DNA of 64,000 nucleotides from Marinibacterium profundimaris (GCF_002210095.1 NZ_AQQR01000001.1:992001-1056000), one strand, 5' to 3'; numbered from the stretch's first letter, positions 26,590 through 35,860 are shown. The notes: a model not told the origin generated them from the letters alone. Made by a program: numbers and translations.

Positions 26590-27576
26590 ATGGCCGACGG
26601 CAGCATTGAACCCACTGCGAAACCGACCGAGGAAATCTCTGTCCGCGATGTCTTTGGCATCGACACGGACATGACGGTTCGCGGGTTCGCCGATGCGACG
26701 GACCGGGTGCCCGACCTGGATCCGACCTACAAGTTCGACCCGGACACCACGCTGGCGATCCTCGCCGGCTTCTCGCGCAACCGACGCGTGATGATCCAGG
26801 GCTATCACGGCACCGGGAAATCGACCCATATCGAACAGGTCGCGGCGCGTCTGAACTGGCCGGCCGTGCGGGTCAACCTGGACAGCCACATCAGCCGGAT
26901 CGACCTGATCGGCAAGGACGCGATCAAGCTGCGCAACGGCATGCAGGTGACCGAGTTCCACGAGGGCATCCTGCCCTGGGCGCTGCGCAACCCGGTTGCC
27001 ATCGTCTTCGACGAATACGACGCCGGCCGCGCCGACGTGATGTTCGTCATCCAGCGGGTGCTGGAGCATGACGGCAAGCTGACGCTGCTGGACCAGAACG
27101 AGATCATCACGCCGAACCCGTTCTTCCGCCTCTTCGCCACGGCCAACACCGTGGGCCTGGGCGACACGACGGGCCTGTATCACGGCACGCAGCAGATCAA
27201 CCAGGCCCAGATGGACCGCTGGTCCCTGGTGGCGACGCTGAACTATCTCAGCCATGACGCCGAGGTGGCGATCGTCCTGTCGAAGAACCCGCATTACAAC
27301 ACCGAGAAGGGCCGCAAGACCGTCAGCCAGATGGTGACGCTTGCGGATCTGACGCGCACGGCCTTCATGTCGGGCGATCTGTCCACCGTGATGTCGCCGC
27401 GCACGGTGATCACCTGGGCCGAGAACTCCGAGATCTTCCGCAACGTGGGCTATGCCTTCCGCCTGTCGTTCCTGAACAAGTGCGACGAGCTGGAGCGTCA
27501 GACCGTGGCCGAGTTCTACCAGCGCTGCTTTGACGAGGAGCTGCCCGAGAGCGCGGCCTCGACCGCGCTGACCTAA
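26590..27576 (+). CDS. cobS: Cobaltochelatase subunit CobS (AAA+ ATPase)
   Basis: Motor subunit of the ATP-dependent cobaltochelatase that, with CobN and CobT, inserts Co2+ into hydrogenobyrinate a,c-diamide in the aerobic B12 pathway. Of 328 residues, Walker A is GYHGTGKST (71-79) and Walker B is VAIVFDEYD (136-144). The N-terminal CobS motif and the [19 protein letters not shown] sensor region match the family. ATG 26590 has AAGGA about 9 nt upstream. cobT lies 1.1 kb downstream, beyond two small secreted-protein genes; cobN is not in the window. Confidence 0.96.
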   Translation: MADGSIEPTAKPTEEISVRDVFGIDTDMTVRGFADATDRVPDLDPTYKFDPDTTLAILAGFSRNRRVMIQGYHGTGKSTHIEQVAARLNWPAVRVNLDSHISRIDLIGKDAIKLRNGMQVTEFHEGILPWALRNPVAIVFDEYDAGRADVMFVIQRVLEHDGKLTLLDQNEIITPNPFFRLFATANTVGLGDTTGLYHGTQQINQAQMDRWSLVATLNYLSHDAEVAIVLSKNPHYNTEKGRKTVSQMVTLADLTRTAFMSGDLSTVMSPRTVITWAENSEIFRNVGYAFRLSFLNKCDELERQTVAEFYQRCFDEELPESAASTALT

Positions 27577-27632
27577 GCGCCCCCGCGCCGCCGCCGCGCG
27601 CGGCGTTAGACCAAAATCAAGACATTGATGCG

Positions 27633-27663
27633 AGCGTCCGGTCCCCATGATCGGACGCTTTTC
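27633..27663 (+). terminator. Hairpin with T tail overlapping a start codon
   Basis: AGCGTCCG (27633-27640) and CGGACGCT (27652-27659) form a perfect 8-bp stem followed by TTTTCC, 57 nt after the cobS stop, so it can terminate the cobS transcript. The 11-nt loop contains the ATG (27647) of the next gene, so the same structure could also block its translation. Confidence 0.65.
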
Positions 27664-28102
27664 CATTCCGGGCCGTTGCCCTTCCCCGTGCCTGACGCGG
27701 TGCCTGATCCTGTGCCTTGCACTTGTTGGCCTGCCCCTGCCCCTGCCGCCCGCCCCGGCGGCGGCCCTGCCCCATGCGCCGGTGGACCAGGTGCGGCTGT
27801 TTGCGCAATGCGCCGGGCGCTACTCGGCCCTGGCCGAGCACGAGGCGCTGTTCGATGGCGCGGCCTCTGAACGGGCGCAGGCGCGGCGGGACCTTTACGT
27901 CGAACTGATGGAGGCGGTCCTGCCCGATGCCGCCGCGCTCTCGGGCGGCACGGCGCTGGCCTGGCGGATCGCGGCGAAACACGCGCAATCGGTGCTGCTT
28001 CGCCGGGCGACCTTCCTGGAGGATCCGGCGGCGGCGGCCCGGTCGCGCCGCGCGGCGGAGTATCATTTCGCCGAATGCCGGGCGAGCATCCTGGGCGGGT
28101 AG
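27647..28102 (+). CDS. Small secreted protein, paralogue 1 of 2
   Basis: Protein of 151 residues with a long hydrophobic, leucine-rich signal (residues about 15-40, ending AAALP). The mature part holds LFAQCAGRYSALAEH (Cys 55) and YHFAECRASILGG (Cys 144), so a disulfide is possible in the periplasm. The next gene encodes the same layout with matching blocks: LFA-CAGR, the LP-DA block (MEAVLPDA) and EECRA. I recognise no family. The start codon is in a hairpin loop and lacks a Shine-Dalgarno; no other in-frame start precedes the signal segment. Its position between cobS and cobT may only reflect local conservation, but a role near cobalamin synthesis or uptake is possible. Confidence 0.68.
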   Translation: MIGRFSIPGRCPSPCLTRCLILCLALVGLPLPLPPAPAAALPHAPVDQVRLFAQCAGRYSALAEHEALFDGAASERAQARRDLYVELMEAVLPDAAALSGGTALAWRIAAKHAQSVLLRRATFLEDPAAAARSRRAAEYHFAECRASILGG

Positions 28103-28143
28103 CGCCCGCGCCCGGTCCGGCATCGGATCGGGAAAAAAGTGCA

Positions 28144-28200
28144 TCAAATGTATTTCAAATGTATATACGTCATTGACTGGTAACCAATCCGTCATAAAAT
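28144..28200 (+). promoter_or_regulatory. Promoter with tandem upstream repeats; probable leaderless start
   Basis: TTGACT (28173-28178), a 16-bp spacer and TAAAAT (28195-28200) form the best sigma-70-type promoter in the window. The direct repeat TCAAATGTAT occurs at 28144-28153 and 28155-28164, 11 bp apart, just upstream. The ATG of the next gene begins 7 nt after the -10, so the transcript should start at or within a base or two of it. Confidence 0.65.
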
Positions 28201-28206
28201 CGTTAC

Positions 28207-28623
28207 ATGAGACATTGTGTAGCGATCCTTGCGATGACCGCGGCGCTGTCCGCACCAGCCCTGCAGGCCGCCCCGGCGATGCCGGTCTATTCCCACCAAC
28301 GCGCCCATCTCTTCGCGGTCTGCGCCGGCCGCCTGGCCGCGCTGGCCCTGCACCAAAGCTCCACCCGTCACGCGGCCGCGCCGGAAAGCCGCCGCCTGCA
28401 GGAGGAGTTCGACATGCTGCTGGACGCGGTCCTGCCCGACGCCCGGGACCAAGGCGTGCCGGACGGACAGGCCGTGCGCTGGCGGTCCCAGGGATGGAGC
28501 GAGATCGCCGGCTTCCTGGCGGATCAGACCTATTCCTTCGACGCGCGGATCGCCGATCTGGCGCGCAATGCGGCAGCGGAACGGATCGAAGAATGCCGCG
28601 CGCTGCTGCTGCCCACGACCTGA
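28207..28623 (+). CDS. Small secreted protein, paralogue 2 of 2
   Basis: Protein of 138 residues with a clear signal peptide (MRHCVAILAMTAALSAP, cleavage near ALQA-AP). The mature domain keeps the two cysteines of its neighbour: C39 in HLFAVCAGRLAALALH and C130 in RIEECRALLL; between them is the shared LLDAVLPDAR block. No family is recognised. The gene has its own AT-rich promoter whose -10 ends 6 nt before the ATG, implying a leaderless mRNA. It is followed by cobT after 84 bp. Confidence 0.72.
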   Translation: MRHCVAILAMTAALSAPALQAAPAMPVYSHQRAHLFAVCAGRLAALALHQSSTRHAAAPESRRLQEEFDMLLDAVLPDARDQGVPDGQAVRWRSQGWSEIAGFLADQTYSFDARIADLARNAAAERIEECRALLLPTT

Positions 28624-28707
28624 GGCATCGGGCGTCGGGCCGGTATGGTAAAGGCCCGGAATAGGGTCTAGGGTGCGGGCGCGAACGAGGTGAGCCTGCG
28701 AAGACCC

Positions 28708-30582
28708 ATGACCAAGCCCGACAATCCCGCCGATCCGTTCAAGAAGGCCCTGGCCGAAGCCACCAAGGTGATGGCCAACGATGCCGAGCTGAACGTCACC
28801 TACTCGGTCGACCCGGCCGGCCTGTCCGGAGATTCGCTGCGCCTGCCGCAGGTGAGCCGGCGCATGTCCAGGCAGGAGGTGCTGCTGGCGCGCGGTACGG
28901 CCGACGCCCTGGCGATGTACCGCAAGTACCACGATGCCGGCGTCCACACCCGCTATGCGCCCCCGGGCGACATGGCGCGGGACCTGTACGAGGCGATGGA
29001 AACCGCCCGCTGCGAGGCGATGGGCGCGCGCGACATGCCCGGCACCGCCGGCAACATCGACGCCAAGATCGGCCACGAGGCCTCGCGCCGGGGCTATGAC
29101 CAGATCCGCCAGGCCGCCGACGCGCCCCTGCCGGCCGCCGCCGGCTACCTGATCCGTCACCTGGCCACGGGCCGCGACCTTCCCGAGGGCGCGCAGAACG
29201 TGATGGACCTGTGGCGCGGCTTTATCGAGGAACAGGCCAGCGAGACGCTGGACGACGTGAACGCCATGCTCTCGGACCAGGCCGCCTTTGCGCGCCTGGC
29301 GCGGCGGGTGATCTCGGACCTGGGCTATGCCGACCAGCTGGGCGAGGATCCCGACAGCCAGGACGAAGACCAGCAGGACCAGGCCGAGGATCAGCCGGAG
29401 GAAGAGGAACAGCCCGATTCGACGGGCGACGACGACCAGGACGAGGACCAGGCCGACGCCGATGCCGAGCAGTCGCAGGACGACCAGCAGGACGCGGCCG
29501 AGGCGCAGGTCTCGATGGACGAGATGGCCGACCAGGAGCTGGGCGAAGAGGCCGAGATGCCCGAGGGCGAGGCACCGCTCGATCCGCCGCCGCCCCCGCC
29601 GGTGTCCGAGGCCGATCCGCAGTACAAGGTCTACCTGTCCACCCATGACGAGGAGGTCGCCGCCGAGGACCTGGCCGAGCCGGCCGAGCTGGAACGCCTG
29701 CGCGCCTATCTCGACCAGCAGCTTGAGCCGCTGAAGGGCGCGGTGAGCCGGCTGGCCAACAAGCTGCAGCGGCGGCTTCAGGCCCAGCAGAACCGCAGCT
29801 GGGAATTCGACCGCGAGGAAGGCATCCTGGATGCCGGCCGCCTGGCGCGCGTGGTCGCGAACCCGACGACACCGCTGAGCTTCAAGGTCGAGAAGGACAC
29901 CGAGTTCCGCGATACCGTGGTGACGCTGCTGCTGGACAACTCGGGCTCTATGCGGGGCCGCCCGATCTCGATCGCGGCGATCTGCGCGGATGTTCTGGCG
30001 CGGACACTGGAACGCTGCAACGTGAAGGTCGAGATCCTGGGCTTCACAACCCGCGCCTGGAAGGGCGGGCAGGCGCGCGAGGCCTGGCTGAACGACGGTC
30101 GCCCACAGACGCCCGGGCGGCTGAACGACCTGCGGCACATCATCTACAAGGGCGCCGATGCGCCCTGGCGCCGGGCGCGGCCGAACCTTGGCCTTATGAT
30201 GAAGGAAGGCCTGCTGAAGGAGAACATCGACGGCGAGGCGCTGGAATGGGCGCACCGCCGGATGCTGGCCCGGCGCGAGCAGCGCAAGATCCTGATGGTG
30301 ATCTCCGATGGGGCGCCGGTCGACGATTCGACGCTGAGCGTGAACCCGGCCAATTACCTCGAGAAGCACCTGCGCGACGTGATCTCAATGGTCGAGAAGC
30401 GCAAGATGGTGGAGCTGCTGGCGATCGGCATCGGCCACGACGTCACGCGCTACTACGACCGCGCGGTGACGATCACAGACGTGGAGCAGCTGGCCGGCGC
30501 CATGACGGAACAGCTTGCGGCACTGTTCGACAGCGACCCGCGCGCTCGCGCCAGGGTGATGGGGATCAGGAAGGCCAGCTGA
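28708..30582 (+). CDS. cobT: Cobaltochelatase subunit CobT
   Basis: Partner of CobS in the aerobic cobaltochelatase, 624 residues. An N-terminal CobT domain (1-205) is followed by a very acidic low-complexity linker (about 212-290, mostly Asp, Glu and Gln), a short polyproline run, and a C-terminal VWA domain whose MIDAS motif is DNSGSM (410-415). This domain order is that of the family: VWA-MIDAS contacts the AAA+ ring of CobS. ATG 28708 is preferred over a GTG six codons upstream because family similarity begins here. A hairpin repeat follows the gene. Confidence 0.96.
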   Translation: MTKPDNPADPFKKALAEATKVMANDAELNVTYSVDPAGLSGDSLRLPQVSRRMSRQEVLLARGTADALAMYRKYHDAGVHTRYAPPGDMARDLYEAMETARCEAMGARDMPGTAGNIDAKIGHEASRRGYDQIRQAADAPLPAAAGYLIRHLATGRDLPEGAQNVMDLWRGFIEEQASETLDDVNAMLSDQAAFARLARRVISDLGYADQLGEDPDSQDEDQQDQAEDQPEEEEQPDSTGDDDQDEDQADADAEQSQDDQQDAAEAQVSMDEMADQELGEEAEMPEGEAPLDPPPPPPVSEADPQYKVYLSTHDEEVAAEDLAEPAELERLRAYLDQQLEPLKGAVSRLANKLQRRLQAQQNRSWEFDREEGILDAGRLARVVANPTTPLSFKVEKDTEFRDTVVTLLLDNSGSMRGRPISIAAICADVLARTLERCNVKVEILGFTTRAWKGGQAREAWLNDGRPQTPGRLNDLRHIIYKGADAPWRRARPNLGLMMKEGLLKENIDGEALEWAHRRMLARREQRKILMVISDGAPVDDSTLSVNPANYLEKHLRDVISMVEKRKMVELLAIGIGHDVTRYYDRAVTITDVEQLAGAMTEQLAALFDSDPRARARVMGIRKAS

Positions 30583-30602
30583 CGCTGGCCTTGCCTCCGG
30601 CG

Positions 30603-30671
30603 GGAGGTATTTGGGCAAAGATGAAGACAGGGGCGCTGCACCCAGTATCTTCACCTTTGTAAAAATACTCC
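30603..30671. repeat. REP-like inverted repeat after cobT
   Basis: Arms of about 25 nt (30603-30627 and 30647-30671) pair imperfectly around a 19-nt loop: GGAGGTATTTGGGCAAAGAT on one side and the complement of GGAGTATTTTTACAAAGGTG on the other. It is preceded by CCTCCGGCGGGAGG. Sequences of the CCGGCGGGAGTATTT...AAAGATGAAG type are familiar as dispersed repeats in Rhodobacterales intergenic DNA, often at 3' ends of genes. Confidence 0.65.
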
Positions 30672-30798
30672 AGCCTGCCCTCTCCCCCCAGCCGATACGC
30701 TTCAGAAAAAGGCACCCCCGAGTCCGATCCGGCACGGGGGTTGCGCTAACGCGCGGGATCGTATGGTATCGCGCAGCCAAGTACCGGAGACGCATGAC

Positions 30799-32589
30799 AT
30801 GTTTCAGACCTTCGAGGTAACCGCCCGCCCCGAACAGGGGCCGCCGCGCCTGGCCGCCCTGCGTGCCGAGATGGCCGCGGACGGGCTGGATGGCTACCTC
30901 GTGCCGCGGGCGGATGCGCATCAGGGCGAATATGTCGCCGCACGGGACGCGCGCCTGTCCTGGCTGACCGGGTTCACCGGCTCGGCCGGGTTCTGCGTGG
31001 TGCTGGAGGGCAAGGCCGGGGTCTTTGTCGACGGGCGCTATCGCACCCAGGTGAAGGCGCAGGTGGCCGATGTCTATACCCCCGTGCCCTGGCCCGAGGT
31101 GACGCTGGCGGGCTGGCTGAAGGAGCAGTTGCGGCGCGGCAGCCGGGTCGGGTTCGACCCCTGGTTGCATTCGGTGGCGCAGCTGCGCGATGCGCGGCTG
31201 GCGCTGGAGGGCACCGGCATAGCGCTGGTGGCGCATGACAACCTCGTGGACCGGATCTGGGAGGACCAGCCGGGGCCGCCGATGGCCCCCGCGCGCGCGC
31301 ATCCGCTGGAGTTCGCCGGCGAAAGCGCGGCCGACAAGCGCCGACGGCTGGCAGCGCAGCTGGCCGAGGCCGGGCAGAAGGGCGCGGTGCTGACCCTGCC
31401 CGACAGCATCATGTGGCTGCTGAACATCCGCGGCTCGGATATCGAGCGCAACCCGGTCGCCCAGTGCTTTGCCGTGCTTTACGATACCGGGGCCGTCGAT
31501 CTTTTCATCACCCCCGCCAAGGTCGCGGATCTGGCGGATCACCTGGGCTCCGACATCACGGTCTGGCCGCCCGATGCGATGATCGACGCGTTGGAGGTCA
31601 TGGACGGCCCGATCCGCTTCGACCCGGCCTCGGCGCCGCAGGCGGTGGCCGAGGCGCTGGGATCGCGTGGGGTGGAAGGGCCGGACCCCTGCCTGCTGCC
31701 AAAGGCCTGCAAGAACGCCGCCGAGATCGCCGGCAGCGAGCAGGCGCATCTGCGCGATGCGGCCGCCGTCGTCGAGTGCCTGGCCTGGCTAAACGCTCAG
31801 GCGCCCGGCACCGTGACCGAGATTGACGTGGTCCGGAAGCTGGAGGCCTGCCGCCGGCAGGACAACAGCCTGCAGGATATCTCGTTCGAGACGATTTCCG
31901 GCACCGGGCCCAACGGCGCGATCATGCATTACCGCGTCACCGACGAGACCGATGCCACGCTGGAGGCCGGCCACCTGCTGGTGCTGGACAGCGGCGGACA
32001 ATACCTGGACGGCACGACCGACATCACCCGCACCATCGCCGTGGGCGAGGTCGGGACCGAGGAGAAGGCGGCCTTTACCCGCGTGCTGCAGGGCATGATC
32101 GGCATGAGCCGCCTGCGCTGGCCGCGCGGGCTTGCGGGCCGCGACATCGAAGCCGTCGGACGGATGCCGCTCTGGCGCGCGGGGCAGGATTTCAACCACG
32201 GGCTTGGCCATGGCGTCGGCGCCTATCTCAGCGTCCACGAGGGGCCTCAAAGGTTGAGCCGGACCTCGGACGTGGCGTTGCAGCCGGGCATGATCCTGTC
32301 GAACGAACCGGGGTATTACCGCGAGGGCGCTTTTGGCATCCGGATCGAGAACCTGCTTGTGGTGCAGGAGGCCAAGCCCCTGCCCGGAGGCGATGCGGAA
32401 CGGTCGATGTATGACTGGCGCACCCTGACCTGGGTCCCCATCGACCGGCGCTGCATCCTTGCGGATCGGCTGTCGGCGGAGGAGCGGGACTGGTTGGATC
32501 GCTATCACGCAGAGGTATTCAAGAAGATCGGACCCAGGGTGGACGCAGATGTCCGCGCCTGGCTCGAACGGGCCTGCGCGCCGCTCTAG
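30799..32589 (+). CDS. Xaa-Pro aminopeptidase (M24B)
   Basis: Metallopeptidase of 596 residues that removes the N-terminal residue before proline. It has two N-terminal creatinase-like domains (starting RLAALRAEMAADGLDGYLVPRADAHQGEY) and a C-terminal pita-bread domain with the ligands LDSGGQYLDGTTDITRT (two Asp), NHGLGHGVGA (His), ILSNEPGYY (Glu) and GIRIENLL (Glu). The three-domain build and length are those of the eukaryote-like aminopeptidase P group. ATG 30799 is taken as start because similarity starts just after it. Confidence 0.94.
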   Translation: MFQTFEVTARPEQGPPRLAALRAEMAADGLDGYLVPRADAHQGEYVAARDARLSWLTGFTGSAGFCVVLEGKAGVFVDGRYRTQVKAQVADVYTPVPWPEVTLAGWLKEQLRRGSRVGFDPWLHSVAQLRDARLALEGTGIALVAHDNLVDRIWEDQPGPPMAPARAHPLEFAGESAADKRRRLAAQLAEAGQKGAVLTLPDSIMWLLNIRGSDIERNPVAQCFAVLYDTGAVDLFITPAKVADLADHLGSDITVWPPDAMIDALEVMDGPIRFDPASAPQAVAEALGSRGVEGPDPCLLPKACKNAAEIAGSEQAHLRDAAAVVECLAWLNAQAPGTVTEIDVVRKLEACRRQDNSLQDISFETISGTGPNGAIMHYRVTDETDATLEAGHLLVLDSGGQYLDGTTDITRTIAVGEVGTEEKAAFTRVLQGMIGMSRLRWPRGLAGRDIEAVGRMPLWRAGQDFNHGLGHGVGAYLSVHEGPQRLSRTSDVALQPGMILSNEPGYYREGAFGIRIENLLVVQEAKPLPGGDAERSMYDWRTLTWVPIDRRCILADRLSAEERDWLDRYHAEVFKKIGPRVDADVRAWLERACAPL

Positions 32590-32654
32590 GCTGTCACGCG
32601 GGCGTTACACGCAGCGGGCAAATCGCTGGACAAGACAAGAGGGAAGGACGGGAC

Positions 32655-32999
32655 ATGGCGGATCATATCAGGATACGGAAAGCGGACGGGGTCTGGACGG
32701 TGCGGTCCGGAGGCGCCGTGCTGGCAGAGAGCAGCAATGCGCTCGAGGTGACCGAGGGGGACTATCCGATGGTGATCTATTTCCCGCGCTCGGACATCGC
32801 CATGGCCTTCCTGGAGCGGACCGACAAGGTGACGACCTGCCCGTGGAAGGGCGATGCGAACTACTACTCGATCATGAACCGGTCGGCGACGATCGAGAAC
32901 GGCGCCTGGACCTACGAGAACCCCGTGGACGCGGTGGCGCAGCTCAAGGACCACGTGGCCTTCTATGCCACCGACGACGTGACGGTGGAGCGGATCTGA
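32655..32999 (+). CDS. DUF427 domain protein
   Basis: A 114-residue protein with the DUF427 fold: DGVWTVRSGGAVLAESSNALEV, then YFPRSDIAMAFLERTDKVTTCPWKG and DANYYSIM, all typical of the family (the CPWKGDA motif is diagnostic). Its biochemical role is unknown. ATG 32655 has a GGGAAGGACGGGAC region upstream. It ends 30 bp from the convergent EEP-fold gene. Confidence 0.9.
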   Translation: MADHIRIRKADGVWTVRSGGAVLAESSNALEVTEGDYPMVIYFPRSDIAMAFLERTDKVTTCPWKGDANYYSIMNRSATIENGAWTYENPVDAVAQLKDHVAFYATDDVTVERI

Positions 33000-33029
33000 T
33001 CCGACTGCGCCCGCGCCTGCGCCGGCGCG

Positions 33030-34034
33030 TCAGTCCCCGGCGCCGGTGACGTCCAGCTCCACCCGCAATCCGCGGTGGTTGGAGCCAAGCTCTTCTCCCC
33101 ATGGGTCGACCCGTGTGACGGCGATATCGCCGCGGGTGAAGACATGGTCGATCGGCACGCCCAGGGCGCCGAGCCGCGCGGGCCATGTGGCGGTGGGCAG
33201 CCGCGGGTGCGACAGGTTGCGCGCGATCTCCAACTTGCGGATGCGGCGGCTCCAGGGGGCGGCGTTGAAATCGCCGATCAGGACCTGGCGGTCCGAGGTG
33301 GCGGCGCGCAGGCTGTTGTGGAGGCGGAGATCCTCGAAGTTCCGAACCGACTCGTACCAGGGCTTGGTCAGGTGGACGGCGTGGATCGGTACGGGGCCGG
33401 CGTCGGGGTGCTCGACAGTGAAGCGGAGCATGCGGTTGAGCCCGCTGGGCAGGTCGGAGCTGCGCAGGTCCGTGATCGGCAGGCGCGATATCACCTGGAT
33501 GCCGCAGTTCACGACGCCGTCGCAGGAGTGACCATACGGGTAGATATCGGAGAGCGCCTGCAGCGCCTCGGTCGCGGGAGCGGATTCGGCGAAGGCGATG
33601 ATGTCGGCGCCGCTGGCGCGGATGGCCTCTTCGATCCGTTCGGGCGCGATGCCGTTTTCGCCGAAGATGTTGAACCAGATCACCGTCAGGTCGGCCTCTG
33701 ACCCCACCGGGGCCACGCGGCTGCGGTAATCGATGGCAAGGGACACGAGCCCGGCCAATGCCAGCACGACACAAAGGCCGCCGATCCAGCGGGCGCCGGC
33801 GAGCGCGAGGCTCAGGCCAAGCGGGATCGAGAGCAGCAGCAGCCAGGGGCGCAGGCCGTCCGCAAGGCGGGCCAGGGTGCCGAACGCCTGGTGGCTGCCG
33901 TCGACGAGATGCGAGAAGAGGCCGAAGCCGAGGGCGACCGCTGTCAGCACAAGCAGCACGCCGACCAGCCGTTCGCGCCAGACCGGAAGCCAGGCCGCGC
34001 GGCGCGTAACCTGTCCGAGGGGGTTGTCCGTCAT
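33030..34034 (-). CDS. Membrane-anchored endonuclease/exonuclease/phosphatase-family protein
   Basis: Protein of 334 residues: three hydrophobic helices in the first 100 residues, then an EEP (DNase I-like) domain. Metal and catalytic motifs visible are VIWFNIFGENG (Asn), IIAFAES (Glu), IHAVHLTKP (His), VLIGDFNAAPWS (Asp/Asn) and GVPIDHVF plus GSNHRGL (His). The fold covers nucleases, phosphodiesterases and phosphatases, and the catalytic part is predicted to face the periplasm, so an envelope lipid or extracellular nucleic acid is a likelier substrate than chromosomal DNA. Confidence 0.88.
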   Translation of the reverse strand: MTDNPLGQVTRRAAWLPVWRERLVGVLLVLTAVALGFGLFSHLVDGSHQAFGTLARLADGLRPWLLLLSIPLGLSLALAGARWIGGLCVVLALAGLVSLAIDYRSRVAPVGSEADLTVIWFNIFGENGIAPERIEEAIRASGADIIAFAESAPATEALQALSDIYPYGHSCDGVVNCGIQVISRLPITDLRSSDLPSGLNRMLRFTVEHPDAGPVPIHAVHLTKPWYESVRNFEDLRLHNSLRAATSDRQVLIGDFNAAPWSRRIRKLEIARNLSHPRLPTATWPARLGALGVPIDHVFTRGDIAVTRVDPWGEELGSNHRGLRVELDVTGAGD

Positions 34035-34171
34035 GCCATCGCGCCCATTGCTTCGCAGACCTCCACCGGGACGGCTGCGCCCGGGCCTCTCCCCCTGCCC
34101 TTTCGATAGCGGCTTCGCCGGGGCGCGTCAGCCTTTTCCCGACCCGGGCCGTCCTGCCAGCGCGGAAATGC

Positions 34172-35860
34172 TCAGGAATGTTCCTCTGCCGCCGTCGAGG
34201 CCAGCGCGCGGTTATAGGCCTTCAGCGCGTCGACATGGAACAGCGCCCCGCGCAGCTCGGGCGCGCTGTTCTCGCCGGTCAGCGAGACCACCGGCAGGAA
34301 GGGCACCGTGGCGCGGTCGAAGATCGGCATGGCGGCCTCGAGCGTGGCGTTGATGTCGAGATAGAGGCCTTCGCCGATCATCTCCCAGCAGCGGTCGGCA
34401 CTGGCGGCGCGCGGATCGTCGGGCTTGCGCATCACGCGCTCGGCGCGGAACATCGCCAGCAGATAGGCCTGCGGCCCGGCGGCCAGGTGCAGGCCGCGCC
34501 GCTCCAGCACCGTCAGGAAGAAGCTGCGGTCCACCAGCCGCGTGGCCAGCGCGGTGGACATCGACACGGAGACCATGACCGCGATGCCGATCTGCCAGTC
34601 TCCGGTCAGTTCGAACACGATCAGCGTGGTCGAGATCGGCGCGCCCAGCACGGCCGCCGTCACCGCGCCCATGCCGGCATAGGCATAAAGGGTCGCGGTT
34701 CCCGAGACATCGGGCAGCACGCCGGTGGCGATCAGCCCGAAGGCCAGCCCCGACACCGCGCCGATCATCAGCGAGGGCGAGAACATGCCCCCGCCCATGT
34801 GCCCGGCGATGGTGATGGCCACGGCGATCACCTTGACCATGGTGAAGATCACCGCCGTCGACAGCAGCAGATCGCCTTCCAGCGCGCGCAGGGTGGTTTC
34901 GTACCCCACGCCGATGATGTGGGGAAAGCCGATGGCAATGATCCCCAGCAGCAGCCCGGCAAAGCCCGGGCGCGCCCAGCGGGGCACAGAGAGCTTCCGT
35001 TGCAGGTGGTTGCCCAGGTCCTCGGCGAAGAAGATCGAGCGCATCAGCACCACGGCGATCAGCCCCGAGATCAGGCCAAGGATCAGGAAGGCGGGCAGTT
35101 CGACGTAGAATTGCAGCTGGCCCGGGGTCTGCAGGACGAATTCCGTCAGCCCCCCGAATTCCAGCCGGTTGATCACCGTGCCCGCGACCGAGGCGATGAC
35201 GATCGGCGCGAAGGCATGGACGGCGAAGTGGCGCAGCACCACCTCGAGCGCGAAGAGCGCGCCGGCGATGGGGGCGTTGAAGCTGGCCGAGACGGCGGCC
35301 GCCACGGCGCAGCCCAGCAGGTCGCGCCCGGTGATCCCGTCGGCATTGATGCGTTCCGACACCCACGAGGAGATCACGCCGGCCAGGTGCACCACCGGCC
35401 CTTCCCGCCCCGAGGATCCGCCCGAGGAGAGCGTTATCAGGCTGGCCAGCGCCGAGGCAAAGCCGGCCTTCGTCTCTACCCTGCCGTCGTGCAGGGCGGA
35501 GCCCTCGATCACGTCGGCGACGCTGCGCAGGCGGCCGTCGGGGGTGAACCAGTGCAGGATGACGCCCACGATCAGCCCGCCGCAGACCGGGATCAGCACC
35601 ACAGGCCACCAGGCCATGCCCGCGGCGTGGCTGTGGATCATGTTGGGATCATCCACGCCGTAGAGAAACGCCTGCAGCGCGAAGATCCCCTTGCGGAACA
35701 GCAGCGCGGCGAAGCCCGCCGCGACACCGATGGCCAGCGCGATGAACCAGAACTGGATCTGGCTGGGCCCCCTCTTGCGCAGCACGTGCCAGCCGTCCCG
35801 GGCCGCCGAAACGGCCTGGCGCAGCTGGGCGGAGAGGTCAGGTGTCTTGGGCTCGGCCAT
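34172..35860 (-). CDS. ClC-family chloride channel/antiporter
   Basis: Integral membrane anion transporter of 562 residues with about ten visible hydrophobic segments. The gating-glutamate motif SSGREGPVVHL and the GGMFSPS motif of the selectivity filter are present. The first filter motif, GSGIP in E. coli ClcA, is replaced (RSVADVIEG at the aligned place), so the anion preference may differ from chloride. The C-terminal part (about 460-560) looks like a reduced CBS-type cytoplasmic domain. It could be a Cl-/H+ exchanger used in acid or ion stress. No Shine-Dalgarno is obvious before ATG 35860. Confidence 0.92.
   Translation of the reverse strand: MAEPKTPDLSAQLRQAVSAARDGWHVLRKRGPSQIQFWFIALAIGVAAGFAALLFRKGIFALQAFLYGVDDPNMIHSHAAGMAWWPVVLIPVCGGLIVGVILHWFTPDGRLRSVADVIEGSALHDGRVETKAGFASALASLITLSSGGSSGREGPVVHLAGVISSWVSERINADGITGRDLLGCAVAAAVSASFNAPIAGALFALEVVLRHFAVHAFAPIVIASVAGTVINRLEFGGLTEFVLQTPGQLQFYVELPAFLILGLISGLIAVVLMRSIFFAEDLGNHLQRKLSVPRWARPGFAGLLLGIIAIGFPHIIGVGYETTLRALEGDLLLSTAVIFTMVKVIAVAITIAGHMGGGMFSPSLMIGAVSGLAFGLIATGVLPDVSGTATLYAYAGMGAVTAAVLGAPISTTLIVFELTGDWQIGIAVMVSVSMSTALATRLVDRSFFLTVLERRGLHLAAGPQAYLLAMFRAERVMRKPDDPRAASADRCWEMIGEGLYLDINATLEAAMPIFDRATVPFLPVVSLTGENSAPELRGALFHVDALKAYNRALASTAAEEHS

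Noticed and set aside
28708-30582. Acidic low-complexity stretch in cobT as a sign of frameshift or repeat expansion
   Set aside because: An acidic linker before the VWA domain is normal for CobT, and the reading frame is intact through the MIDAS motif.
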